A stretch of 64,000 bases of DNA from Pyronema omphalodes (taxonomy: Eukaryota; Ascomycota; Pezizomycetes; Pezizales; Pyronemataceae), in contig JAJJXM010000032.1 in the NCBI GenBank assembly GCA_024516155.1, positions 558,001 to 622,000 of the forward strand, read 5' to 3'. The notes under the pieces are model-generated. The model was not told the origin of the DNA. It did not search any database and saw only the letters and a list, made by a program, of their open reading frames with translations. The translations under genes and the position numbers were made by a program. Below, piece by piece: positions 1 to 12,552 of this stretch; the first letter of the stretch is position 1, and each line of letters begins with the position of its first letter.

Positions 1-1710
1 ATATCGTAAACCTTGACCCTGTAATGGTACATAGGTATGGTGATCAGAATCAGGATCAGGATCAGGATCTCCCCTCCCTCCCTCACTCCCTTCCTTCATC
101 GTAGTATTTTCTTCTTTCAGTCCACCCGCCGCGCCTATAGGGCCGGTTGGCGGTTCTATTAACCATCGCGCTGTGCAACACAAATTGTTACGTATTCTTG
201 GTTTCGATCGCCAATTGGACGTCGTCAAGTAAGTAAGTATTTTCGCCGTTGTTCAGCTAAGTGCAAATATGCACAATATACAGATCCACCGTCTATATTA
301 TTGCAAAGAGAAAAGGGCTGGAATATTGAAGCCATCACTATCTACCATATCCGCACTCCCATTCTGCGTATGAAACCTGACTACTGTATCTATATACACT
401 TCCGTAGTGCCTGTCATGTCAACTAGACGACTGGGGGATGTTGATTCAGTCAAGTGAAACACATTACAGAAAAGTCCGACAGCTTCCTTTTTGCTGTCTT
501 TTTATTTTTGCACGATTGCACGACAACGGTGTGGCGTGCGCGGATTGACCTTGCGTTACGGGATACTATGCTTGCCATTCTGTGAGAATGCGGTATGCTG
601 ATTATGAGCATGTGGTGGGCAGTGAGCACCAATATTTCGCAGACGAGGAAAATACTGCAGGCCTATAGACCCGCGATGATGCGGGGAAGTCGCCGGATTT
701 CTTTTGTTTATTTTCGGTGTGTTTCTGTGGCTGTGTAGAGTGCCTTCTTGCCCTTCACCTCTAGGAGCTATACCCAGTAATCTTCACCACCGTCTCGCAT
801 GAAAATTCGGTCAGTCACTTTCATGCCTCTGCAGCAATGCATGAAGGGACTACTATACACAACTACGAATAGGCGAACAAAAAAAGGAGGGGAAGCATCC
901 CCATGTACAATCTTACTCAAACGCGTATTCACCGGCCGTAAGTCTAGGGTGTCGACACAGACACCGTCACCGAGGGAGGGAATTGAGAAAATAGTAAGAA
1001 TAGTAAGGCATTTAATGGATTTATAAGAATTTGGAAATATATATAAAAAGGTAATGAAATCCGCAGCGAAAGATGATTTGTTTGAACTGTGAATCATCTG
1101 CAATTGAACAGAAGAAACCTGAACCAATCATCGACATATTTATTTTTTTCTTTCTTCCAACCAACCTCTCAGATCTAGAGCCTTGCACAGCCAGTTAACT
1201 GCTCTGTCTAGCTAGCCTTTCTGCTGTATCTCTTGACTCCCGGACGATCTTCCTAGCAGGCATCAGTGCCTAATCCTTGCTCGGCCGTTTCTCTAGCGCA
1301 CCTGCAGCTCACACCCAGTTAGCTTCCCTGGTGCCCTAGCTGCCCTTGCTCAAATTCCACTGTAACTTGAGCTGGTGTAGTAGTCTAGTTAGCCAGTCCT
1401 ACCTACCCTGTATTTCAATAACGGAATCGAAGCGGAGAAAGAGTGCAGGAAAATCGAAGGAGTAATCTATAAGAAGCAAATTCCCAGGTGCACCAGAAAG
1501 AAAGATCAATCACCAACCAGCTACCTACATTTTCACCAAAGGCTACCACTACCACCACCACTACTGCTACCATCACCAAAAGTCCAATACCGCGCTCTCA
1601 GACTACAGTCCTCGTCCATCAATCCATCAAATCAACATCTCACCTCCTCCGAGAAACTCATCACCATCAACAAACCCACAAATAACACATTACATTCCCA
1701 GATAATAACA
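1..1710. other. Intergenic region, no gene recognised
   Basis: No open frame here has recognisable domains or convincing splice structure. Short GGATCA repeats occur near position 50-68, followed by a CT-rich stretch. The last few hundred bases (about 1480-1710) are rich in CAC/ACC triplets and lie directly before the small Cys-rich gene, so they are probably its promoter and 5' leader (inference). Confidence 0.5.
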
Positions 1711-1878
1711 ATGTGCACCCGCTTCACCCACGTCTTCACTTGCGGCCATTACACCGTCTCAACCGTAACCTGTGCTCAAGCTCGCTCAAACGGAAAATGC
1801 GCAGTCTACAAAGAAAAAGAAGTTGATCACGAGTACCAATGCGACACTTGCGAAGAGATAGCAGCTGGGGCCAATTAA
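1711..1878 (+). CDS. Small Cys/His-rich protein of 55 residues, function unknown
   Basis: A short single-exon frame from ATG 1711 to TAA 1876-1878. The protein begins MCTRFTHVFTCGH and ends with CDTCEEIAAGAN. Cysteines at residues 2, 11, 21, 30, 44 and 47, plus His13 and His40, give an arrangement C-x8-C-G-H ... C ... C ... C-x2-C. This resembles small zinc-ligand-type proteins that are common as hypothetical genes in filamentous ascomycetes (family resemblance from memory, not a search). There is no signal peptide and no membrane segment. The start is preceded by an A-rich leader (GATAATAACA) with A at -3. It is the only plausible gene in the first 9 kb. Function is unknown; zinc binding is an inference from residue spacing. 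Confidence 0.6.
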   Translation: MCTRFTHVFTCGHYTVSTVTCAQARSNGKCAVYKEKEVDHEYQCDTCEEIAAGAN

Positions 1879-3532
1879 TGGTTTAGTTTAGCATAAGCTG
1901 TGTGGTTTGCGTGGGTTACGTGGTCTGCGTGGGCTGCGTAACCAACCAAACCATGTCTGTTGAATCAATCAATCCTCTTCACATCTCTGTCAACATCATA
2001 CGATTTTGGATTTCATATCTCTCGCACAAGGAACTTCTCGTTACCGACTTTTTTTTTTTTTTTTTGCTTTTCCTTTGCTTTTGTTTGTTTGTCCGCTGGA
2101 GTTGGTCGTGTTTTCTTTTATTTTCTGGTCTTGCTTTAGCTAAGGCGTTCTTTGGAGTTAATGGTAAGTTCCTTAATTTTTTCTTACTTTCTCTCTTTCT
2201 ATCCTCCTCCCTCTAAACCCCCCCCCTGAGTGAAAACGGTGGAACAGTAAAGCTGTGAAACTATGATGGCTGGGGTTCTAGGTTCTGGGTTCTAGGGACT
2301 AGGGACCTAGCCAAAGACACTGGAAGGCAAAAAATCGGAAGTGTAATAATCAAACTAAGCAACTGAAGCTAACAATATTGATTTGCGACAGGGTTTCATA
2401 TTTATTTTTTTGGCCTCTACTTCGACTTCGACTTCGACTTCTACCTACTATACGTACTTGTCTTGATTCATATGCTCAAATATCTCACCATTTCTATCAA
2501 CCAATCAAACCAGACCAAGCTTTCAAACCGCGAGCCTTCGAACCGCAATTACGAATCACTTCTTCACCTCTTCACCTCCTTTCTCTCGCCTTTCTGCCAA
2601 TGACGAAAAATATCCTCCGCGCCGAACTTCTCCTCCTCCGACGCTACCATTGAACAAAAAGAAAAGAAAAGAAAATATCAATATCCCGGAATCCTCTTCA
2701 ACGAAATCCAAAACTAAAAAAGAATGTGCAATCCGGATTTTCAACACCGCGCATTTTTCGCGTCCATGGATCAAGGGTGTGATTGGACCTTTGTTTTTGG
2801 TTGCCATGGTTGCTGTCGGCAGTTTTTTTTTTTGAGTGTCATTCATGTGTCTAATCTGCTTGTTCTTTTTTTTGGTAGTGGGGGTTTCTTTTCTTTTTCT
2901 ACTTTTTTTTTGCGATCTGAATTCGGAGAACAGGAGGTACGAGTTACCAGTTACCAGATCTTGTTTTGGATTGGGATTGAATTGGACCGGAAATAAGCTA
3001 GGATACTTTTAGGAATATTCAGGATATGGGATGGAACGGAATAGGGAAATAGATATGGCAAATGAATCGTGTGCGCAAGCTTTTGAAGGAGTTGTTGTTT
3101 TGATTTTTTCTTCATGTGTAGGTTTTGTTTTTCTCTATATGCTAAAAAAATAATAGCATTTGGAAATTTGCTTTTCTTGATTCTTTTTACACGCGGAGAA
3201 GGGTTTCTACAGTATTGCCCCGCTGTATTTCGGACTACTTTCAAGCTCCTGTCTATATCATCTATCAAGTGTACATTGAGAAGAATCAACCCACCCTCCT
3301 GCTCTCCTCGTACACACACACCCCGGCTATACTCTTCTCCCCTCCCCTGCAAAAGCACTTGACTTTCAGTAACCCAACAACATATCTATAACCATATCGC
3401 TACGTTATTGCTGCTGTTATTACCGCTATTACTGCTGTTATTGCCGCTGTTGTTGGTCGCGGCATCATCACGGTATCGTACTATCGTCTCAACCCTACCA
3501 CCCTGTCCGCCACGTGCAGCAAAATAGTTAAC

Positions 3533-3558
3533 TTTTTTTTTTTTTTTTTTTTTTTTTT
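3533..3558. repeat. Poly-T run of 26 bases
   Basis: Uninterrupted T homopolymer following GTTAAC. It could be the relic of a retroposed poly-A tail in minus orientation, but no retroposed sequence is recognisable beside it. Confidence 0.8.
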
Positions 3559-5741
3559 GGAGATCTCGATTTTCCGATTCCTTGATTCCTCGATTCTCCG
3601 ATTTGGATGGGCTATAGGACTATAGCTAGATAATGGGAAATCATACAGTACCATATGAAGCAGTGTTTTATTTTTTCTCTTCATGTTTTTTTTATGGTTT
3701 ATGATTTTGGTTTACCTGAGGCGTGTTGCCAGTGCTGTGAGGGTAGGTATTTGTAATCGTAAATGAGGACATAAATGAGTACATAGACGAGTACTGAACG
3801 TCCACTGTGGTGGTGATGGTGGCGTGGAGAGGGGTAACGAATGCATGGTATGTACACTGTATGCTGAGTTAATGTAAGTAAGTAAGTGCTGGGCGTTGTA
3901 TTTTCTGCGTGTGTGTGGTGTGTGGGGGGCGAGGATAGACCGAACCGTGATGGTGACCTGGCCTGTACTGTACGGAAAGGAGAAAAGTGCAAACGTCGTA
4001 CATATGATACAACTATCTATCCATCAATCTATGTAGATACGTTGTTATTGTTGTTGTGTTTTTTTTTCTTTCACCCTTTAAATTGCTGTTGCTGTAGTCG
4101 TGAGGCGTTATTTTTTTTTCCATGTTGCTGTATCTGTATCTGTATCTGTAGTCACCCTTAGTTGTCCAGCCTGCAACTCTATTTTTTCATATTTGCTGCT
4201 TTACTGCGTTGCTACTTTGCTGCTTTTCTGCGCTTTGCATGCCGAGACTGTGCAAGACTGTGCAAGGTCATCAACGTATCATATCAAAGAAAGTAGGTTT
4301 CCCGGCACAAATTTCTCCCACACATACATATACATAACCCGGCAGTTTACCTTCTCTGTTGAATTGTGTTGATATTCCCTTTCACTCACACCTCATAGCA
4401 TTTTTTTTATAACCCACATCGTAACCCGCAGTGCAGGTTGCATCAACAAAGTCGTAGACCCGCAGCAAAACAATTGGCAAAGCAGATCCCAAAACGGGAA
4501 GAACGGGAAAATTCGACAGATCCCGGCTTTATCTATTCGCTAATAGTTAGCTAGCTGCGAACTAAATAACTAGCATAAAGGGACTAGCTAGCTAGGTAAA
4601 CTCGGAACTAAATCATGTTTAAACGACCTACATGCATGAACATAAAATCAGCTGATTGAAGGGAGTAACCAGTTATGTCTTAGGGTGAAGGAATCAGTGA
4701 ATTTGAGAGGCCCATCTGCCAAAAATATATTTTGGGCATCTGCACAGGGAATTGGCCAAGGTGGTCTAGGTGAAGGTGAAGGGGAAAGGAAGGGAAGGGA
4801 GACGGTGGCGTATGCAAACCATGTCTCAGAACAACTGCGGAAATGGATATGTGTCGAAAAATATGTGTCGATGTGTCGATATGTTGATGTGTCGTTTTTA
4901 ATTCCGTGACTGATGTAGTTTCCCAGATTTTCCTTGGTTTATCTTCGTTCCTTCAAATATTTCTGTACGATGGAAACCAGATAGGTATATGCCGTGTTCT
5001 TCACCTCTTGTATGTAAATGCACCTCAACGTACTGGTTATCACCGCATGGTGATCCGGCAACTTGATGGAGTATCTCCGATGATACCCGGTCACCCACCA
5101 CGTTACCAGATTTCCGCGTTACGATATCGACAACCAAGCAATGGTAGTGATCCGGCTTATTATCTTTCACAACGCAAGCAACCCACCGAGAACATATGTA
5201 CCTGTAGAGTAAAATGCCATGTCATCGCACAAGACATAATAGCAAGGGCAGAATACTTGACGAATAGTGCATGCTCACTGCTTTGTTCCTTCATTATCTA
5301 GCATTCCATCGTTTCACGACATCAAGTAACCCACGACGCATCACGACATAAACATCTCGGAGGGGTAACCGGTCTCCAGTCTTTGCCCTTCCCTACTCTT
5401 CCCTGTCATATGTTGCGAACCTTGGGCCCTTCTCTCCGCGCTGCGCTCCGGCTTGAAGTTTCGGTACCGCGCGGCTAATTATAAGCCTTAAGCTCTATCC
5501 GGGGCCATTAGCCCCCATAGATACGCAAAGTAAAGTAAACGCATAACCGTTGAGATCTGGGTTTAATGAGGAAGGAGGTCAAGAATAAGTTGCGGACATT
5601 GCGAGATTTATGAGTCACCCGAACCGGGAGCGGGGCTTGAGCAGGCTGCGAGCTGCGAGCTGCGGGGTGATTGTCGGCTGTATGTATATGTCCAGATATC
5701 CTTGTGCAGATGAGGATGGGGTCATAGGAGCCGCATAACAC

Positions 5742-5742
<1 letters not shown>

Positions 5743-5772
<30 letters not shown>

Positions 5773-5773
5773 C
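5743..5773. repeat. CATA tetranucleotide microsatellite
   Basis: A run of about seven perfect CATA units (TACATACATACATACA...), a length-variable type of simple repeat. There are no flanking spacers as in CRISPR. Confidence 0.85.
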
Positions 5774-7040
5774 CATTTTTCAGTATCGCAGCTGCACAGG
5801 TTTGGAAATTTTCGCAGATTTGTTCTTTCATACATACATCTAACCATATGTTGAGAAGAGGATCTGCATTGCAGATTTGCAGTACAGTGTATAGTAGTAC
5901 GCAGGGCTACAACAGAACAGCGGATAAGGCAGACTTGGCATATATTGCAGATATGACGGACCTTGCAGGTCTGACAGCCTTGCAAGCAGGCAAAGAAATT
6001 CACTTTCCGGGTATGTATACCAAACCCATCTTTCACTTCAAAGATTCTGTTTGTCGCCAACCGAAATTTTCATATAAATGAGCCATACAACGTTCCCCGT
6101 CTATGTGTTGTTGGTTTTCCTATTTCAAATCCGGCAGAAAAGATATTTGGTTGGGGGCAAGACAAACCAAATTTAACGGTGGGTATGATGTGGAGTACCC
6201 GTACCGGCCAGGCACTGCAGAGATGTTTGATAGGTATGAGCCATTTCCGCTTCACTTTTTTACACGCTTTCTACTTCAATACCAATCCATCTTGCATGCA
6301 GAGATTTGATCATCGATGGATCATGATATTTCTACTTTCTGCGGTCACCCGCTGCCACAGCTATCAGGCTAACACTTATTTCATACCAGATCCTTATTTC
6401 CACGCCGCTACTCGCAGATACGTTATATTGTTTTTGTTACGCCGCTGCACCGCTGCGCTACGGCGATCGGATCGCATTTTCCGCGATAGACGTTGCAACG
6501 CTTCCGTAGATAGTGTCGAAGTAGATCTCCGCAATTGTAACATAAAACCATTGCTTAATTGGCCACCCACGATTGCACCCTCACTTTTACTCACTCTCAC
6601 TTCCCCTCCACCGGATTTAGTGGTGCCCATTGTATGTCTTTACTGTATGTCCCTATGTCCGTGTATCTTAGAGTAGATTGTTCTCCGTCTGTACTCCACG
6701 CTCGAGCCAGAAAGCAGAGCCGCTACTGCTCACCGGACTTTGGAAAATGAGGGATGAACGGAAATGGTGGGCATCTGAATCTAGATACTTTAAACTAATT
6801 ACCATATCTGCGGCATTTCGTTAGCAGTAGATACCTCTCCAATTGTTCGTTTGGTTTTGTTTGCTGTACCTGGGATTGCTGCGTATGGCCGCGGCGGTGA
6901 TTGAAAACTTTTGGTATTAGTGATATATTATCGGTGGTAAATAAATTACCAATCTCGTATGACGAACACGCTGTCTTTGATGTCGTAGTTAGCTGAGTCG
7001 TCGTTGTCGTCGGAATTTGCAGGAGTGGTAGGGGAGCTGT

Positions 7041-7060
7041 GGGGGGGGGGGGGGGGGGGG
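7041..7060. repeat. Poly-G run of 20 bases
   Basis: Uninterrupted G homopolymer. Overlapping open frames on the minus strand here encode polyproline only because of this run. Confidence 0.85.
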
Positions 7061-9078
7061 TGAGCATCCCGTTGCAGCAACTCCTCAGCAAGAGACATCA
7101 TCCTCCGCCGGCGACCAGAGCGTACAGCGCTGCAGCCCTGCGTTGGAGAACGCATACCAAGGAAAGGATGGACTCGGCACACAGAGTCCTATCACAGCCG
7201 CAGTTGACAAGTACCGTGTTCGACATTTGACATACAGATTCGTTCCGCACCGCACAAATGATCTGTGCATGTATAGCGCAATCCATGGCTAATAATTGGT
7301 CAAACTACCTTCATCGTGATTCGAAATCTGAAGATCATGCCGTAGTACTGTCTGGTGATAGTTTGTGAGGGGAAAGGGCCAGACGCCCCTCGGCAACTGC
7401 AGCCGCCACAATTGCAATGTGCTAAGCTCTCACGGATCACTCCACACCTTGAAATATCGTACTATTTTCTGCCTGTTGCACAGACCACGAGAGTCTCAAT
7501 TTGGTTCAGCGGTCCGGTTCTTTCGGCGTTCAAAGTCCAGACTGGACAGGGCCTCGGTTCTCCTCTACCGCCGAGACGATTGAAAAACAAACTGCGCCTC
7601 ATAAAAACCACTCCAGCGGATAAAGACTTCCGCTTATATGCTTGCATAACCCTCCAAATCTTCCTTTGATATCTTCTGTCTTCTCTGGATTTCTCTGTGA
7701 GGAATCTGAGGAATTTTATGTCGTGGTGGGTGTGCAACTACAGCTATCATTGCATCTCATACTCCTTGTAGAGAAGTGGGCCTAATCGCGGTGGGGCGGC
7801 TAACCTCGTACATAACTCCGGCGCAGGAGCACTGTACCGGATGCGGCTTTTAACGCAGCCGCTCATCTCAATCACAGCTCTGCCGCGACTTACAGGCTGA
7901 TTCCCATATCGACTGATGAGGGGTTCACTTTTTTTTTGTCTAAACGGAATGTGATGTGCTAAGCTATGGTGAGTTATGTAGAAATACATAGAATCCAATA
8001 TGATCTCGGATGTTTACACGCGCGGACGTTCACGAGCCTCTAATCTGGTAATATTTGACAATTGACAGACGCGGGGTCCGCGGAGCAGCGGAACATGCGA
8101 TATTTCGGTGAGGATTCCGGAAAGGGATATATGTATGTTCATCCATCGGTTATTGCTTATTCAAGGAACAAAGAATTGACTGGAAATATCTATCCACTCA
8201 CGATTCACAATATACATACAGTACTTAGTATGTGTCTTTTTGATCTGTAATAAAAGATTCCTCGGCCACGCCGCTTCTCCACGCGTCTGTCTTATCGAAC
8301 CTCGCTTGGAAACCGCGTCTTTCGGTAAGCCGTTAAATTCCGTGACACCATGACAGCCCGATATCCTACAGCATGATGAGTGGCCGTTGATCGAGTCTTT
8401 AAATTTCTTCCATTGTTATATTATAAGTGTCGTGTGCACAAAATGGTACATATACGCACGCCACGAAAACGCATCGGACCTTAGTTTATACCGAAAACCC
8501 CGCTACGGCCTCGCCGATTTTCATATGATATCCAACCCCAGACTACACAGACTTGGAAAGTATCTTCAGTCGCTTTTGAAAGACGGAAAATTATACATAT
8601 CTGACAGATGTAATGTTGTGTGGCTTTGCGGCTAGTAGGTTACTTTGTTGGGGGGTAGGCGGGTTGTGGAGGCCTCACCTCATGTTAATTGGGGCGGAAT
8701 CTGCATACATAGACCGACGCATATTGTGCATAACGTGGCTAAATAGATAATATCTAATATTATGGTATCTTTTATTAATTGAGCAATAGCAGCTTATAGT
8801 GAATAAGAAAGAGCTCTTTTAAGATACATCCTCTTGTGGCTGGTGCATTAATACTGGTTACATCAAGATAAGACCTGGATATGCAAGGAGTACAACCAGT
8901 TACCCAAGTCTGGAATAGAATAACATAAACGAAGCTTGTGGGCGCTGGATCATTTCACGTTAGTAATTTCACTACTCGGTCGCTGTAATGTGTTGGCTCT
9001 GTAAAGTCCTGAACTGCAAGTACGTTGAATGTCTAGATAACTTCTATATAATTATTATGTTTCTTACTGACATCATAG

Positions 9079-9158
9079 GATTCAGTAGTGTAGGGGTATC
9101 ATGAGCGCTTGCCATCAGCATTCTGCGCTCGACCCGGGTTCGAATCCCGGCTGAATCA
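9079..9158 (+). tRNA. tRNA gene, probably with a short intron; isotype uncertain (GCC, Gly, favoured)
   Basis: The 5' GATTCAG (9079-9085) pairs perfectly with CTGAATC (9151-9157). The T arm CCGGG-TTCGAAT-CCCGG is canonical and contains a perfect B box (GGTTCGAATCC). TAGTGTAGGGGTATCAT fits the A box / D arm. AGCGC pairs with GCGCT as the anticodon stem, leaving a loop too long for an intronless tRNA. Removing about 9 nt after A37 (TCAGCATTC) gives a 7-nt loop with anticodon GCC. Shifting the stem by one base would instead read TGC. T runs follow at once (CTTTTGCG, then a run of about nine T at 9175-9183), as expected for a Pol III terminator. The acceptor stem is not typical for tRNA-Gly, so the isotype is only tentative. 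Confidence 0.65.
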
Positions 9159-9649
9159 CTTTTGCGTTTTTCTCTTTTTTTTTCCAGTCTTCACGAAATT
9201 CAAACTAAAGTTCACTACCATTTCTTCGTTCACATGGCTAGGAGTTGATAGTTTTCAAGTCATGTTTGAGTTCTGCCAAGGCAGAATACTCTCTTCGTAT
9301 CATCAAGACTCTAGATACTAAGTGCCGCAGAAAGATCCCTGGAGAAATATCTGATGCCTCAGGTAGCCAGGGCATGAGGATTTGGAAGCATGAATGAACA
9401 CACTGAATAACTGGGATAATACATGATACACGCGCTATGGAAGGAGGTTGGAAATAGATACCAGCCGTGATACCTAGCAATGTTGCAGTTCGGCTCCTGG
9501 TGATTAATACACAGGGCAGTGTGATCATGCACTATATAAACTACGCTACCTGAATATATCTACCTCAGGAAGGCCCATCCTTTGCTAACAGAGAAGGTTA
9601 AAGCAGAATAATGTGCCATTTGATGAATTCAAATTGAGAGTAAATGGAG
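9159..9649. other. Spacer between tRNA and repeat block
   Basis: Contains the Pol III T-run terminator just after the tRNA. No supported gene. Confidence 0.4.
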
Positions 9650-9937
9650 GTATTTTAGCTTTAACTAGGCAAAGCTGGGCTTCTCCAGAATTCCCGTTCT
9701 GCAATTGGGGTTACTGGAAACTCAGTCGAGTGTGTGATGATAGGCGAGAAATAAACAGAAAAACAGAACGAAAAGCAGAGCGAAAAGAAAACCAAAACGG
9801 ACCGAAACAGATAAAAAGAAGGACAAAAAGCACAACAAAAAGCAGACCGAAAAGGGCACCGAAAAGTTAACAGAAAAACAAAAAAACAAAAAAAAAGCCA
9901 AAATCTACAACACCAGAACTCCATGGAAAAACAATTC

Positions 9938-10660
9938 GGCTTTAACTAGACATTGCTAGTCTTCTCCGACTTCCCAGCAGTGGGGATACTCGCAACTTAA
10001 TCGAGAGTATGGAAATAGGCTTCAATTCCAGAACTCCAAACGCCTAAACGCCAGAATCCAGAATCCAAAATGCCAAACCGCCGTAGAAATACAATCCGGC
10101 TTTAACTAGGCATAGCTAGGCTTCTCCGAATTTCCCAGCAGTGGGGATACTCGCAACTTAATCGAGAGTTCGGAAATAGGCCTCAACTCCAGAACTCCAA
10201 ACGCCTAAACGCCAGAATCCAGAACGCCAAACCGCCGTAGAAATACAATCCGGCTTTAACTAGACATAGCTAGGCTTCTCCGAATCTCCCAGCAGTGGGG
10301 ATACTCGCAACTTAATCGAGAGTATGGAAATAGGCCTCAACTCCAGAACTCCAAACGCCTAAACGCCAGAATCCAGAATCCAAAATGCCAAACCGCCGTA
10401 GAAATACAATCCGGCTTTAACTAGGCATAGCTAGGCTTCTCCGAATTTCCCAGCAGTGGGGATACTCGCAACTTAATCGAGAGTTTGAAATAGGCCTGAA
10501 CTCCAGAACTCCAAACGCCTAAACGCCAGAATCCAGAATCCAAAATGCCAAACCGCCGTAGAAATACAATCCGGCTTTAACTAGACATAGCTAGGCTTCT
10601 CCGAATCTCCCAGCAGTGGGGATACTCGCAACTTAATCGAGAGTTTGAAATAGGCCAATA
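9938..10660. repeat. Tandem minisatellite, five units of about 153-161 bp
   Basis: Unit starts (GGCTTTAACTAG) occur near 9938, 10098, 10252, 10411 and 10571. Each unit carries a CCCAGCAGTGGGGATACTCG core, then TTAATCGAGAGT, then short internal echoes of CCAGAACTCCAAACGCC / CCAGAATCC. The last unit runs into unrelated AC-rich sequence near 10660. The same unit is arrayed about six times in the inverted copy at 38880-39735. Confidence 0.9.
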
Positions 10661-11639
10661 AACAAACAGAAAACGAAACAGCTAAATCCACCAAAAACAG
10701 TCCAAAGGCATTCCGGAAAACTGATCTCAAATTCAAAAGGCCACACTCCAGAACTCCAAGACTCGCAAAAGTATAACTCCTAAATTCCCTAGAAATATAT
10801 TTTACCTTCGACCGGGGATAGCTGTGTGTTTTCCAAAATTCTCGTCCTTCAATTGGGGGTACTCCGGAGTTCATGGCGCGTTGAATTAATGGCAGTACAA
10901 GTCAAGGTCTGTTTATCGAAATTGATCCGTGGCATATGGTGCAATAATAACAAGATTAAATCAGAAGCTAGGGGAGATTTAGAAGGTTATATAAATATTT
11001 TTGAACTGGTGTACATCTAGGATGGTTCCACAACTGCGATGCTATCATACGAGGTATATCATTTTACCGCTCATCCGGCATACACTTGGAATCCTTCAAG
11101 CATCAGGCGTAACTGCATTCCAAAACTCTCTAGAAGGTTCTTTTGGCTTTAATTTGACATAGCTGGGAGGGGTTTGTTTTTAAGATTCTCGTCGTGCAAT
11201 TGGGGATACACCGAAGTTCATGGCTCGTTCAATTGATGGCAGTACAAGTCAAGGTCACTATATCGAAATTCATCTGTGGTATATCGTCAAGCCGTCGGGG
11301 GAAACGTCATGGGTTATATAGTTATAATTTAAACTGGATTACATTTGGAAGGGGTCCTCAAAAGCCAATGAGGTAAACAATTTTACTGCTCATCCGTCAT
11401 ACGCCTGGAATCCTTGAAGCATCAGGCGTCATTGCATAATTTACTTATTTCATACAGTGTTCTCCTGACACAACCATTTCGGCATCTGGTTGTTGGAAAA
11501 CGGAGATGCCTCGTAATTATATTAACTCATTGGCAACGGTGGTGGACTTAATCCCGTGGCTTTGTTAATCGCAATCCTTCTTCCATGTTCCGAACTTTTG
11601 ACCATGGTATGACAAAGCGTGACGGGAAAATACAAGAAT

Positions 11640-11755
11640 TGTACACTGTATACTGTAACCGGATGCTGGATATCGTACACTGGACATTGTACACGGGACG
11701 TTGGACACCGGGCAACGGGTACTGGACATCGGAAACCCGACGCTGCAACTGAGCT
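11640..11755. repeat. Short degenerate minisatellite (TGGACAnnGTACAC type)
   Basis: Runs of about 10-12 bp variants such as ACTGGACATTGTACACGGGACGT follow one another. Equivalent arrays lie in copy 2 (about 37770-37865) and copy 3 (about 63655-63765), where the reverse form CCAGTATCCAGTATCCAATATCC is most regular. The arrays differ in number and exact units between copies. Confidence 0.75.
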
Positions 11756-12300
11756 CTTCTTGTTTTCTCCACTGTTGTTGTGGGGAGGAATCCGAGTTGA
11801 GAATGTCAATTTCCTTTCAGCACGTGTCTATGCGCTTTTTCAGAGAAGCCGGGATGTCTTTGCGTTTTGTCGTCTTGACCATACTATCCGAAGAATTGTC
11901 CCATACTTTGACTTCCTATTCTGAAGGGTTCACAAGTGATTGGTTGTAGAACAGTCTGGATTGCTGAGGAAGCGGTACTGTAAAGCTATTTTGAGTGTAA
12001 GAGTTGTTCGAAGCATTTCATTTCGAGGAACTGAATAGGATAATGAGAAGTAATGTGGTATTTGCCTTCGGGCCAGTGAAGGAAACTGCGCAAGGTGGAT
12101 GCGGTCGAGTCGGTGCCAAGACTCGGGTAAGCTGTTACCAAATCAGTATATACTAGTGATACTGAGATAAATCTATTGCCCATGAAGTGCCCAGATGGGG
12201 GGCTCAGTAACTTTGGTTTCACGCGAGGGCGCACCACTAGGCATGCCGTATCACTTGCCAGACTCCTCGTCGGTCATTCATCAGACTTACTTACGGCTTA

Positions 12301-12552
12301 CTAAATTATTGAGCATAAAATGTTTTTTAAAAAAAGACGACTAACACTTTGAAATCATGTTGATGCACTGTATACTTACTAACTTCGACGTTTAGGCTCT
12401 GTATTTCGCACAGGCGGAGTCACAATCATACTGTATACACACCCTAGACACTGGCTTCGCACGGTGCTGGGATATATGTGGAATAGACACATCCGATGCA
12501 ACACTTACTCTCACTGTTGCACCACCCGGTATCCACCTCCACCATATCTAGG
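12301..12552 (+). promoter_or_regulatory. Upstream region of large gene copy 1
   Basis: The ~70 bp nearest the gene (about 12440-12510, including ACACCCTAGACACTGGCTTC) are conserved upstream of the inverted copy (about 36245-36180), while further out the two copies differ. This marks a likely core promoter or leader (inference). No TATA box stands out. Confidence 0.35.

Larger units (their letters stand above)
1879..9078. other. Long gene-poor stretch
   Basis: About 7.2 kb without a convincing gene. Open frames of 60-165 codons occur on both strands, but they overlap one another, lack domains and look like chance. The stretch holds several simple repeats: poly-T runs (near 2050 and 3533-3558), a GCT/GTT/ATT triplet tract near 3408-3455, TGTATC repeats near 4130-4150, a CATA array near 5743-5772 and a 20-base G run at 7041-7060. 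It may hide degraded repeats or non-coding transcripts; none can be supported here. Confidence 0.45.
9650..12300 (-). repeat. Repeat family R, copy 1 (minisatellite plus long unit)
   Basis: This non-coding block recurs inverted at about 37050-39760 and again, partially, at 62020-64000. It contains related sub-units that begin GGCTTTAA(C/T)T..GACATAGCT and contain a CAATTGGGG/GTGGGGATAC core: a degenerate one at about 9655-9735, five ~155-bp units, then two ~340-bp units (about 10800-11130 and 11150-11440). A CCAGTGTACA-type short minisatellite follows at 11640-11750. The ORFs inside it are repeated in copy 2 only because the DNA is nearly identical, and they have no domains. No terminal inverted repeats, transposase or tRNA-like head are visible, so its class is unknown. 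Strand is set so that it matches copies 2 and 3 read as plus. Confidence 0.75.

Noticed and set aside
6179..6676. 165-codon plus-strand frame in the gene-poor region
   Set aside because: No domain, no plausible promoter or splice pattern, competing frames on both strands.
9938..10660. CRISPR-like array
   Set aside because: Units are ~155-bp tandem copies without unique spacers, in a eukaryotic context.
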